Assembly: GCA_003640385.1 (NCBI GenBank)
Contig: RCAB01000437.1
Span: 1 to 52,108 of the forward strand
Reading direction: 5' to 3'
From: Setaria digitata
Taxonomy: Eukaryota; Nematoda; Chromadorea; Rhabditida; Setariidae
DNA: 52,108 nt
Shown: one piece after another, positions 24,851 to 42,688 of the stretch
Layout of the letters: every line of letters begins with the position of its first letter
Numbering within the stretch: position 1 is the stretch's first letter
Program-made: the position numbers and the translations under genes
The notes under the pieces: model-generated
What the model saw: the letters and a program-made list of their open reading frames with translations, nothing else
What the model was told of the DNA's origin: nothing
Database searches by the model: none

Positions 24851-27544
24851 TTTTTCGCTGCTGTTATTGTTTTCACTACTGCTGATTTTTTTTCTACTGT
24901 TATTTATTTGTTGTTGTTATTGTTTTTATTTTTTGTATACATGCTTCGTTGTTTCTCAGTTTGTTTGCATTTTTTTTTTTTCGAATGAAATGTAAATTAC
25001 TGCTCTCGTAAATTGAGTATCTTATGGGTCTCTATTCTCGCTCTGCACTTTCTCTTCAGTTGTCCAATGTTTCTTCAGATATCAAATGTTTCAGTCGTAT
25101 TGAATTTTTTTTTTAATTATCTCAGAAAAATCTCTAAACAACAAGATTTGCAAATATTCTCTCTTAATCTATCTGACGACAGCAGTACCAACATTTTGAC
25201 ATATTTTCAAGAGTTTGTTTTGATCCATAGGCATTCTTTTCAGTCTTGGAAGAGTTGAAGGTGAATGTAATGCATGCTTTGGAAAGAATTACTGCTTCTT
25301 CACATCACACAATCTTGTTGTCATCAGTAAGTTTCAGATACTTTCTAAAAGTGTGGCTTGACATTTCGAATTAGTAGCGCAGTCGAGAGATTTTGTCACA
25401 CAGATGTTTATGGACATGTTTTTGAAAGACAGTGCGTGGTGGCATATACTTGCTACTACTGCAAAGGAACTGTTAAAGGTGATTGTGGATATTAAGTTAT
25501 TGAAATTTAGTGGAGTTTTTGATGGGATGGCGTTACCCAACATCATGTTTCGCTGGCAATAGGATCGACATAAAAACCTCATGCATGTAGCATTTTTGAT
25601 GTAAATGATAATTTTCATTTATTTATGAGTTAATACTGCTAATGTTTGTCAGGGATGCAGCATATTCCTTTCATTTATAACTATATATATATATATATAT
25701 ATAACGAAGTTATTTATATATTAAACGCGCATATGAAGTTACTTTAATTCAGCAGCATGTTTTGAATCTAAATTATTGTGATTATATATATATATATATA
25801 TATCTAACGACAGATATAGAAAGGTAGTTCAACAAGCTGCTGGGAAACCTTTACGTATTTATGGTTTCTAAATGCTTGATACTGTCGTTTGCGCCGCCTT
25901 ATTCCAAAATTTTATGTTTACCTTTGCTTTTCTCGTTGTAAAGTTTAAATTATTCGCTGATTGTTTCGCTCTCGTTATATGTTACGGGTCATTTGATTCA
26001 TTACATTTAAGTTTTGACATTTTCACCTTTGTAAATTGGAACTTAAGCCGGTGAATTGTGTTTTTTAAACGATGTTTTCAAATCTTTCTATCCTTATTTG
26101 TGACTAGTTTCCAAATTGCTATGGTATAATGTTGTATATGTCGATGATATGTGCGAATTTCCTTCAAACTTGCTTCTATGAAAATCATTACATGCTGTTT
26201 TGAAAAGGTAAAGCAACCCCTTACTCTTATTAATTTTCCGAAATTAGATGTCTTATTGGGGGACTTACTTTACAGGTAATCAGATTTCGGGATTGTAAAC
26301 ATTCTGTACACACTGCATATATTTTATTTTACTTGTAAATAATATGTTATCTAAATCCTTCGCGATGCTATGTTTACATTCCCTAAGTTGCCGTAAGTCC
26401 TACTGTTCTTCCTGTCACAGAATGGATCTCATTTCCATTAAGCATGCCCTACCAAATTCCAGACCGCTGAATAAATCCGTTTCATACCACTGAAAGGATT
26501 GTTCAGATCACTCAAAGACATTTTTACAGAAATTCCTGAGTCTTCGTGAGCTGTCATTAAGCAAAACAAAAGTTCATTGTTCCGCAAAAAAAATTACGAC
26601 GTCATTATCATGTACAAATAGTAAATATGAAACGCCAGAAAGTTTTGCAATTTTACAAAAGTGAAACTAACGGACTAAGATAGTTCACGGTAATCAAATA
26701 CAAAATTATAGTCTAATAACAAACAACACAAAAATGGATGCATTATAAAATGAGAGGGATATGGAGGCGTTACTGTTTCAAAAGTATAGAACTGGCCAGC
26801 GAATAGAGAAAAGTGAGCCATCAAAAATGGGGAAGCATGGGAACAAATGAAGGGAGATTCAAACCTTGCATATGGAAAAGAGGTGGAAGGTCAATAACGC
26901 GTGACCAGAAACTTTGTTAAAATCGCTGCGGTTCAACAAAATATTTAACTACATCGAGCAGTTGCAGTTAAAATTTTAGAAAACCAAAATAACACCGGAT
27001 GGTTCGTCCTAAAATTAAATTTCATACAGACTGCACAAACTCGACTTATTTGCCTCAATAGATAAAAACTCAGCAATTTTGTAATAGTTTTCCTACTTGG
27101 AGCAGAGAGATAATGAATTTCAATAAAAAATCAAACAGTAACAATGCCGAAATCATGTAAGTAATAGAATTAGAGGATCGGAGTTGAAAGAGTAGAGATA
27201 CATTACAAAAACAACTCCCACAAATATAGATTAGCATGTTCGAAAAAATAAGTAAACAGACGTAAAAATCTTTGGTTTAGACCTATATGAATTTTCGCGG
27301 TAATTTGAGGACTCAACTGTACCTAAAAGAAGTTTCAAAACATCTTTTTTTTTCGACTGGAGTAAAAGAAGCAAAATCTTTTGAAGATATCTTCACATAG
27401 CAGGGATACTCGATTAACCCATACCCTTATACAGAAAAAAAAAATCGTTATCAATATCAACGAAATAGCACAATTTACCCAACAAGCATGCAATCAAGCC
27501 GACTGTTTAATAAATCATAAAATACCAATCACATAAGGCGATTA
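24851..27544. other. Convergent intergenic region with two TA arrays
   Basis: Lies between the 3' ends of the coiled-coil gene and the B56 gene. It starts T-rich (24850-25000), probably 3' UTR. TA arrays occur at about 25682-25703 and 25783-25803. Open frames such as 25013-25258 (+), 25334-25618 (-) and 25872-26054 (+) are AT-driven and have no motif or splice partners. Confidence 0.55.
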
Positions 27545-33509
<5,965 letters not shown>

Positions 33510-36500
33510 TAAGCTAGCCAAATAACAAAGTATCACAATTATAAGCAATTCCAGTCTAATTAGCGCAGAGATCGAAATGAAAGATGGAAAATCATCAATA
33601 AATATAACCGATTCAACACTGGAGAGAATTAAAAGACACTAAAGTGTGGAAAACTCGCAGTGTGTCCTTCGCACCTTATTTAGCTATTATACCTTGAGAA
33701 TCATTCTACTAATAAATTATTACGTAAACTATTAAAAGGTAATCTAGCTGCCCTTTTTCTCGTAAAATCCTTAGATGTTAGATGCACTTTAACATTTATG
33801 TTTATGAAGCATCTGTTGTGAATTTCCCTAGACCTCAGAGCTAGCATACTCGAAGCCTTAACTGTGGCCACTTGCTGTATAGCCCGCCCCACCCCAGCAA
33901 AAACTCACCATCATCAGTAATGCCCACAGGAAAGTGAAGAAATTTGGAGTATACAAACAGCAGTCCTTCACTTTCGAATATATACCCAACTATTGCAACT
34001 TAATATCTTTAGTTAATATTGATTCTGACAGCCATTCCTTGCATCCGAGAAAAAGATCAGTGGAAGATACTTAGGGCTACACTTATGCTTCCATTAAGTG
34101 TGGAAAGATTTTCATTTGTATAAAAAATTGCTATAATTATTATTTATTGTAATAACCAGCAGTGGTAATTAGTAATTCTAATAATCGGTGGGATAGTTAG
34201 CAAGTCCGACAATCAGTATTTTCTATTAACCGTGATAATGACATTATTATTACTACTTTGTTTCAGTTTGATACGAGACCGAAGTACTGATATTATCTTT
34301 TACTTCAAAGTTGAAAAAAAAAAGAAAATCAAGTTCTCGAGAACTTTTAAAAAATTTACGTCAGTCGTAGTTATTAAAATTGAATAAACATCTGCTTTGT
34401 TTCCTTAGATCTTGTTTTTCGAATTGATTCCTCTCATAAATTCATAAATTTAATTAGAATTATTTTTCTTTCTCGTTATTTTTAACGCTCAACAACGAAT
34501 AATTTTAACCACTTCCTTTGTTAAACAGTTACCTCAAAAAAAAAAAAAAAATGCTTCCAAGCACATCAAATCCAATAAATAAATTTCATATTATCTATTA
34601 TGTTTATAACAAATAACCATGCCAACCGCTTTAAGTAAATACTCAGAATTGATAACAAAAAATTAGAAAATAAGAAAGAAATTAAATTGCTTACATTGCT
34701 ACCTTAAATTATCAATATGCAATCTGATTAGAAATTGAAGAATCTGAAAATTTGTGCCTTCTGAATTCATTTTCCACACGGCAGTAGGATATTAAGAAAT
34801 ATCAGCGATAGCCATCAAGACAACACTGATTTCCAGATAAAACCATTACACTTGCATATTTTTTTCTAGAAAAATTTTTCTGAAATGATTTCTGAAAAAA
34901 ATCTCTTATTCAGTTCAAATGTTTCCTCACTTAAACACTTGAATAATTTCAAATTGAATGATTTTACTTTGACTAACAAATTCACGTTACTTAATACAAT
35001 CGCTAACATTTAATTTTCCTTTTTTTTGTTTCTTGCTGATCAAACCTTTTGGCGGAACTGCAGATTAAAAGATTTGTTTGGAGTTTTTCATCACTTTCGC
35101 GTTAAGAATCTTTCAGGACATAGTCCCAATGTTCCTAATATTGCTCTTAACTTATCAGTTATTGCAAAGTAAGTCGCTTGTTTATGGTTAAAAGAAGTGA
35201 TAATTTGCTACAATTTATATGGGGAGTGATAATTTCATAATGCAAAATTTTGAAGTGCATCTATTATTTGTACATTTTAGACGATAAATTGCTAGATGAT
35301 AATAACACCAGTTATTTAAAATCTTCGATTATCTAACAAGAAGCTTGTTCATTGTTACTTTAGTCGAATTATCGGTAGTCAATTAAAGATTTACAGTTTA
35401 ATGATATATTTTATAGAATAGTCATGAATTGTTGAAATGATGTAGTAATAAGGTATCAATCTGCACAAATCCTCTCGCATTTTGTAGCAATCTTCAATAA
35501 AGGAGCTTTCATCACTAATCATTGATAAAGAAGTGAAAGCTCGATTATGAATTTACGGCAGTTTTAATAGCTTGAACAGTTCGATGGTCTGACTTTTTGT
35601 CACCTTCTTTTAACACACAGATTTTTTTTGGAGGTTGTCATAGCTATAAAGGCGATGGATGAAGCGCGTCATTTGGATTTTAACACATTTACATCTACCC
35701 TCTGTCGACGATCTTTTCTTTGCTTCATAAATATTTGTTTCTACTACAGAGCAAACAACACTATTCATAGTTCTTGAGAATTTAACTTAAGGCTTTATTC
35801 GACGTTATAAAAGATTATGTTGATTTATGATTTAATATGAACTTTAAATGTATGGAATTTCATCAATGATAACACGCTAATCAGTGGCGAAATTTTGAAT
35901 TAGAGATAAGTTGGATGATTTGAAATTTGTTTGTGAAGGACAGTTCGTGATTTTTTATTCATAATTTTCGATTTTTTCCCTTTTTCATGCGCTTCAAGAT
36001 TTTACTAGGCAACTTTTCCCAATAAGTCCTTTCTATCTTAATATACTTCAAATTATTTACCTTAATAGCGAGTCTAATTTCAGTTCACTGGTTTAAAAGA
36101 AATCGAAATCTAGTTTTTACCTTTTCAAAACAAATTAAGAAATAAGGCAAGAAGGTTACTTTCCCACTTAATGCATTTTTAAATTTTCATAAAATCCTCC
36201 TGTTCAATTAACAATCTGGGAATGCCAAAAAGTTGCTGTAAGCTCATGCTTTCTAATCTAGTCCTTTTTTGCTTCTCCTTTCAACAGTTCAACATTTGTT
36301 CATTTTTCTTTTTTACTCACATTAAATGTTTGAAAGTTTTCGACAAAATCGTTACTGATAGTTCAATCCTGGAAGTTACGCACAAATCTAATGCTGAGAT
36401 CCACTTAGCTATGATGTTTTGAAATTTTTAGATACTTAAATTTGGTTTTTAGAGAACATATGTGATAAAAAAAAAGATCCATGCTTACTTGGCACTTATA

Positions 36501-38447
36501 AATCTAAAAAGTTCCGTTGTTTACTGTTCCTTGTATTCGTGGTGCCCGTTTCTATAAACAAATTACACATCAAAGAACTGTAACTGTGGGTTTTCTGACT
36601 TTTGTTTAAAAATCGCACAATTGTTTTAACAGCTCAGCTCTCTCAAACCATATGTTAAAGTAATCATATAATACTACCGATTATACTGGAGTTATGCTTG
36701 ATGTGCTTTTAAACAATATCATTTAGTCTTTTCGGCATTGCATAATAAGAGCAAGACCTCTTTTTGACTTCTAGTAGTTCATTTTGATTGCTCTTAGCTT
36801 GCTACACATTTTAATGACATAATTTACAGCCGATACTTGTTGTCGCCGTAAGCTTTAAAGAATGTATTTTTTTAAATAAATATAATGTGTATTTCGAGTT
36901 TCAAAATCTTCTGACACCTTTTTTCCTAGCCTCTAATAAAAACTATTTGTTACTATGCTCATTCACCACATTAGCCAGATGATGTTTGATTTGTGAAACC
37001 AGTCCGCTCTAACTGGACTGTAGAAAAGACTGATTCTAATAAGTCTAGTTACCTTGATCAGCTTGCTTTACACGTCCAAGATACTGCTAATTATTGAACA
37101 AAAGCGCCATATTCTTAATCTTCTCTGAAATTTCTTCCTCCTGCTCGTTTGATCCCTTTTTCGGTTGATCCGGTCATTGGGCTTGGACCTATTGGCCGAC
37201 CCAAGCAGCCTGCATGCTTGCCCCAAGCGACTGTCCTTCCCGTCAGTCGAATACTACGTTGGGCGGAAGGTACCTGTCGCCTGTCGTCTCTCACTGACGA
37301 CATCGAAGCAGAACGATCGATTCCATCTGTGCTTAGCGTGAGCCGTCTGCCTGGTGATCGATACCACTTCGTCCTATCAGAATCACTGCCACATATTTCA
37401 TTTCGATCTTTTATCGATTTTTCTTCCCCTCAATCATTCACTTGTTTCACTTCGAATCTGACGCTTGAACTTCTGTCCCACCTGACTATCGCCTCGCATT
37501 CTGGCACTGTCTGTCAGTGCAAAATCAGCTTCCAGTCTGATCCAAGTGATTCCCAGTGTCAAGTTCTCACAACTAGATCTTAGGCTAGAATCCGAGCAGT
37601 ATTTCCTTGTGTTCTTCACACGGTGATTGATTAATTAAATTACAATACCAACAGTGCAACGTTTTAACGGGGAATTTCAAGTGGCGAAAGTTCTTTTTAA
37701 GTGTTTTTTGAAATTGTGTGGGTTTCTAGAAATATTGGTCTGGAAGTTATTTGTGGAAATGACAACACATTAGGCCTAATTACGTCACCAACTTTATTAG
37801 CGAAGCTGAAGTACTTTGTGTTTGTTTAAGTGGAACAACAAAGATTACTTTGCTTTTCATCAATTCTTGAATTAGTAGGAGAAGAAGGAGGAAAGGAATT
37901 AAACATTTTGATTTTTCATGCAGTGAAGACTTTTAATTTGGATATTCGCAAGCAAATTAATGCACCATTTTAAGAAATCTGCTATTATCGAGGTAAAAAA
38001 TTTTAAGTTTCGGAAGTCGTCATATATATGGTCTTCAGTGAATGCTCAGATCAAAAAAATAAACCAAGAAAAAATGAAATGTTTTCTTCACATCTTGTAA
38101 CAAGTTAACTTTGAGTTAGAGAATGGAAATTCAATTTTTTTTTTAATTAAATTAAATTTATTTCTACATTTGAATCGCACAATTTACGATTTACAGTCGA
38201 ATATGTGAAAGAGTTTTACTAAATTTAGTCGTCAGAAGAGTTACTCTTTATACATTTCTAACTGAAAAGGACGTTTGTTTCCCGGCAGTTAAAAAATTAA
38301 GTTTTATGTTTTCTTAACAGAGAGTGAATGAATAATCTTATTAACAATGCTGTCATTGCCATAATCGTTATGCCTGTGATATTGTCGCATTTATTAATCA
38401 GTTTTGCTTAGTCTTAATAGCTTTTGTAGCTAAAACAAATCGCATCC
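33510..38447. other. Divergent intergenic region between B56 and GST genes
   Basis: About 4.9 kb holding both 5' flanks. Mostly AT-rich with no coding signal; an A tract lies at about 34537-34550. The exception is the GC-richer island at about 37120-37620, listed separately. A distal 5' UTR exon for the B56 gene could lie here. Confidence 0.5.
37120..37620. other. GC-richer island with long open frames on both strands
   Basis: Composition rises clearly above the flanks, with many CG dinucleotides. The plus strand is open from 37149 to 37583 (144 codons, beginning IPFSVDPVIGLGPIGRPKQP); the minus strand has frames at 37115-37303 and 37434-37619. I recognise none of them. On the minus strand gcgacag|gtacct at about 37270 is a plausible donor, so this could be a distal 5' exon or CpG-rich promoter of the B56 gene; transferred or repeat-derived DNA is another option. 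No function is claimed. Confidence 0.4.
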
Positions 38448-40325
38448 ATGACCATCGATTTCCTCGTACCGAAATTTAAACTGTACAATTTCAATGACAA
38501 AGAAAACGGTAAATTGGCAAAGCTGATGTTCAAGGTAGCAAACGTCCCATACGAAGATATTAATATTAATCGAGAGGAACACTTGGATGCTATTAAAAGC
38601 GGTTAATTTTTTAGTGACTTAAGCAACAGAAAAAGAAAAATTGGAAGTGAGAGGAGAGTAAGGTGCAGTGAAATCCCACACTACTGATCTTATATTCATT
38701 CAGTCTTATATTTGTTTTATATCCATTAAGTGGACTTAGTTCAGAGATCGTTAAGATACAAAAAGAAAGAAACTTCTAAAACAATTTGCAGAAACTCCAC
38801 TAGGGACATTACCAATACTTGAAGTGGACGGTGTCAAGTTAAGTGGACAAACTGCCGTTTGTCGTCACTTAGCATGGAGGTTCGGTAAGTTTCATTGATG
38901 TGACTTCAGCCTTTTAATTACTCATCTCATTTTTATTATTTAAAGGTGGGACTTCTTTTAGGAAATTTGATGACTATTTATTTAATAGACTTGAGTCGAA
39001 TTTATTAGCATTCCTCTAGATGATATGCACTGGCGAGGTATAAAGCAAATAGGGTTTGATCACTTGACAATACTCTGACCAAATTTGCTAATTATAAAGC
39101 AGTTCATAGGATTGTCTGGAGAAACTGCGGTATCAGATTCTTTGCTCGATATGTTTGCTGATTTGCTCCTTGAAGCTCAAGTTTTACTTTTTGGGTCTAC
39201 GGATGGTGATAACGACAGTATTGCCAATGTCAGTCTCATATTTAGCTGACATCAATTTTACATATATTGAAATTTTTTTAGTTTAACATAGTTGTATATT
39301 CTGAAATTTAATAGTCCTTAAAATTATAAATTCCTAACTTCCAACAATTTTAGCCAAAATTTTGCTAAAAGTAAAAAACAAATGCAAATCAAAGCTGGAT
39401 GTCTTTCCTGACTCATTTTACTGATTGTTTTTTGGTTAATACTGATTTAATATAGTTAGAAACTTCATTCTTTTATTATGAACGTTCTATCATCATTAAT
39501 GTTTGAAATAATTCCAGTTTGTGACAGATGATACAGAACTTGAAAAAGTTTGCAATCGCGTTGCAGCCATTATTGACAAACAACTGACTGACAACAATAC
39601 TTCCTATCTAGTCGGAGAAAAGGTAAAATTAAATATAATTCAACAATCCGAACTTCATTTTTTTATTATGGACGTTTTGATCATAATACGTCTGAACGTA
39701 CAATTAAATTTAAACAATTAAGCCTTACAACCTGATGAGTTTCACGAAAATTGATAGATAAAGGAACAAAATATATCATATATTATGTGCACATATAGAT
39801 TCCCTCATTCCTGATAAAACTGCATGCTGATTTGATCCTTGAAGCTCAAGCTTTACTTTTCGGGTCTATGGATGTAATAACGACAGCCTACTACAGTTCC
39901 TTATTTAGCTAGCATCAATATATATTGGATTTGGGACTGAATTTCAAGTAATGTTTTTTGAAAATTAGGACTCAGTAATATTGTGAATTCATTATCTGCA
40001 ACTTTTGACAAATTTGACGAATTTTGCTAAAAACAGGAACTAGAATTAGTATGTATCGTACTGGAACCACTTTTTTTTTTTAAAGCTGGGCACCTTTTGA
40101 TGTTTATTTTGCCTAACTGTTGTTAGTCCATACTGATTTAGAAGACGAGAACTTTCTTATGTTTTTGTTATCAACTACGCTAATGTGTTTCAGATTACAT
40201 GGGTTGATTTGATGACTTACACATTTTTCAACTCATTGGCGGATCGCGGGAAGAACACGTATCTCGACAGGTATCCATCGACGAAACAGATGTATGACAG
40301 AATATCACAGTTAGTAACTAACTGA
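38448..40325 (+). CDS. Sigma-class glutathione S-transferase
   Basis: Cytosolic GST of the sigma (prostaglandin-D-synthase-like) class, which conjugates glutathione to electrophiles or isomerises prostaglandin H2; expanded in nematodes. Exons 38448-38601, 38792-38884, 39110-39228, 39518-39622, 40194-40325 total 603 bases, 200 residues, all in phase. The thioredoxin-like domain starts KFKLYNFNDKENGKLAKLMF, with the catalytic Tyr in LYNF, then VPYEDININREE, TPLGTLPILEVDGVKLSGQT with the cis-Pro and SGQTAVCRHLAWRFG for glutathione contact; the Gln-Thr replaces the usual Gln-Ser. The helical domain follows (LLDMFADLLLEAQVLLF, SYLVGEKITWVDLM). The sigma usual RGRAE-like segment is replaced by NDKENGK, so this is a divergent member. 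The ATG is the first in frame. Intron 4 contains a decayed copy of exon 3. The short C-terminus lacks a trailing helix. Confidence 0.88.
39750..40150 (+). pseudogene. Decayed duplicate of GST exon 3 and intron 3
   Basis: The segment at about 39826-39892 matches GST exon 3 (39147-39220): both encode ADL-LEAQ-LLFGS. The copy has lost bases at the ggatggtgataac site, shifting its frame, and has no consensus donor. Flanking intron sequence is also shared (tttagct-gcatcaat, aattttgctaaaa). A piece resembling the end of intron 3 (aacttcat..ttttattatg.acgtt) recurs at about 39650-39690. It indicates an intragenic tandem duplication followed by loss of the extra exon. Confidence 0.75.
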
Positions 40326-42688
40326 ATTAACAGAGTCTTAACAAAATAGCTCCTATGGTAAATTATTCTAAGTTTAAAGAAGGGAAAAGTAAAATATGAG
40401 ATTAGAGGGTTGTTTTACAAAAAAGCAGCGATTTCCGCATCAGATATCGTAGTGCTGATGGAACGGATGGAAAGCCCTTTGTTTTAAAACAAATCCATTA
40501 GTTTTTTTTTCGATTTGTCAACAATTTGTCGTAATTTAACAAAATGTAGACCAAATTACAAAGCACAGTGAGGTGGAAGATGAACCGCTCCTGCTTAAAA
40601 GCATCTAATCGGGGATAAAGAACCACTGGTAAATCAGGTTCACATAGATTCCACAAAAGTCGAAGATGTACATGACTCACCACTGGAATTCATCATTCGA
40701 AATGGCTCTGTCTCAGTCAACTTCATTTCTGCACAGTCACTTCTTTTCTGTGTATAATGTCATCAGAACTTTATCGTCCCATCATGTGTGATCAGCATTC
40801 ATTACTGATTTCACCACAGTTAAATATTGCCAATCTTTCTAAATCGCTCAAGTCACTTGTCCATTAAATATCTCCCACTAATTTTCTGAAACACTGTTGT
40901 TAACTTCACTTCTCTCTCACCAATAATGATTAGAAACTTCCGAAACAGTCAGCCGTAATCCTCTTCCTACTCACGTACGTTTAAGGCTTTTATTTGAACA
41001 ACTCACCGAAGACATTCTTCTATAATCCTTAGTAAGGTGTGTATTTCAATTCAATCCTCACCTCTCCTTCGTTCCCTTCATGTCCCTAAAATCTTTACTC
41101 TTAGCAAAAGCTTTTAAAACATGGAAGAAAACAGAGCACACATCTCATCAGAGAATAACACGGAGCCATAACTCTTCATACCCGTCGAGAAGGATGTTAC
41201 TTTACAGCGAAGCAAGCTTAGCTTTATTCTTCAAAGAAAATTGTGAATAAAAATTTATAAGAAAACTAAAACTCTCGCAACAAATTTCTCTACCACAGAA
41301 ATTATCCTTTATTAGGTAAACACCTTCAGTTGGATTGTTATGCTTTGTTTCATTTCAAAACTGTCTAAAAAATTTGAAAAATCAGTTCACCACAGTGTTC
41401 CATTATCCTTAGTCCAATTTTGAAGTGCTTAGAAAATAGGTTCTTGAAATGTCTAAGAAATATGAAATACAAGAAGACAAATATTCTGAATCGACCTATT
41501 TTTTAAATTTTCGACGCTTGAATAGCTAATATCTTCAACCAGTAATCATGAAGATGCAACATAGGGCTAATGATTTTGAGTTTTTACTCAAACCATTTTA
41601 TTAGATTATTGTTTCCAAACAACTTGTCTGGATTCGGCATTTTCCTTTCACAGCTATAAACATCATAATGGTAATAATTCATCTTTCATGCTGATTTCGA
41701 TTTTGGTCGTAAAAGATAATAAATGAGAAAAGAAGTAGTGAAAATAGCAACTAAAATGAACAAATTTCAATGTATAACATTGCATTTACTGAAAGTATAA
41801 TAATTGAAAAGAAACCAACAAACTAAATATCAGTTAACCGCAGCACAAAAATTGTTGAACTTTTACTCTCATCACAAAGAAAGAAATACAGTGACGGAGA
41901 ACAAAAGCGGAATGTCTGAAATTAGAAGAAAAAAGATTTTATACATTGTCAAATTAACCACTTTAGACGACACAACTGATGCCAAACACAGGGAAAAAGA
42001 TGTAATGTTCAAAAGTATCAGAAATGATCATGAATATTTGTGGCAAAAATTTTTCCGTCTATAAAGAAATTCATAAAAATTAAAGTGTAGTGAAAGAGGT
42101 CCATTTTAAATTTAAGGCAGTAAGGCACGAAAGCATCACTGACATTGAGGTCCGCCTACGAAATTAATGCTTGATGAAGTAATCAGTAATTCCTATCACC
42201 TTATTATTAAAAAAACTAATGTAAGAGAAAAAGATGAAAAGCTGCTGTTAGAATATCAAGTTTTTCTCACAATAATTAGAAATACCTGTGAGTAACACGC
42301 ATCTGATTAAAAGTCAAGGAAAACAGGAGATAATCAAGAACATCCGAGTATATCGGCAAAAGAAAATTTCGGCCTTGGACAAATTCTCCTCCTGCAAAAA
42401 TTTCATTCTTACTCTTCCACAGAGGATCTCCCAGAGAAATGTATAGATAGAAAGAAAAGCAGATCCATAAATATATGATTTATACTATGCTCTTCATAAA
42501 TTGGTAGTTACAAAAGATGCAGCTAGGCTTTTATCTTGTTCTATTTAACTGAGTTTGACAGGCATCCTAAAATCCTAGATATTAAGTAATCAGATATTCG
42601 TAACAGCAACAAAATACATGACAACTAGATGGATTTACAAATACCTTACAGTTTGTGCATTTAAACTTTCTGTATTTAAACAAAAATC
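40326..42688. other. Convergent intergenic region, no supported gene
   Basis: Lies between the 3' ends of the GST and zinc-finger genes. A minus-strand frame at 40498-40683 (containing LLWNLCEPDLPVVLYPRLDA) has reasonable codon balance but no splice partner I can find. The plus-strand frame at 41804-42064 is Lys/Asn-rich and AT-driven. Confidence 0.5.

Noticed and set aside
36970..37045. C/D snoRNA-like arrangement (gatgatgt ... ctga)
   Set aside because: Boxes are imperfect and there is no terminal stem.
40498..40683. Minus-strand exon-like frame containing LLWNLCEPDLPVV
   Set aside because: Looks codon-balanced and follows a possible ccag acceptor, but no neighbouring exon in phase was found.
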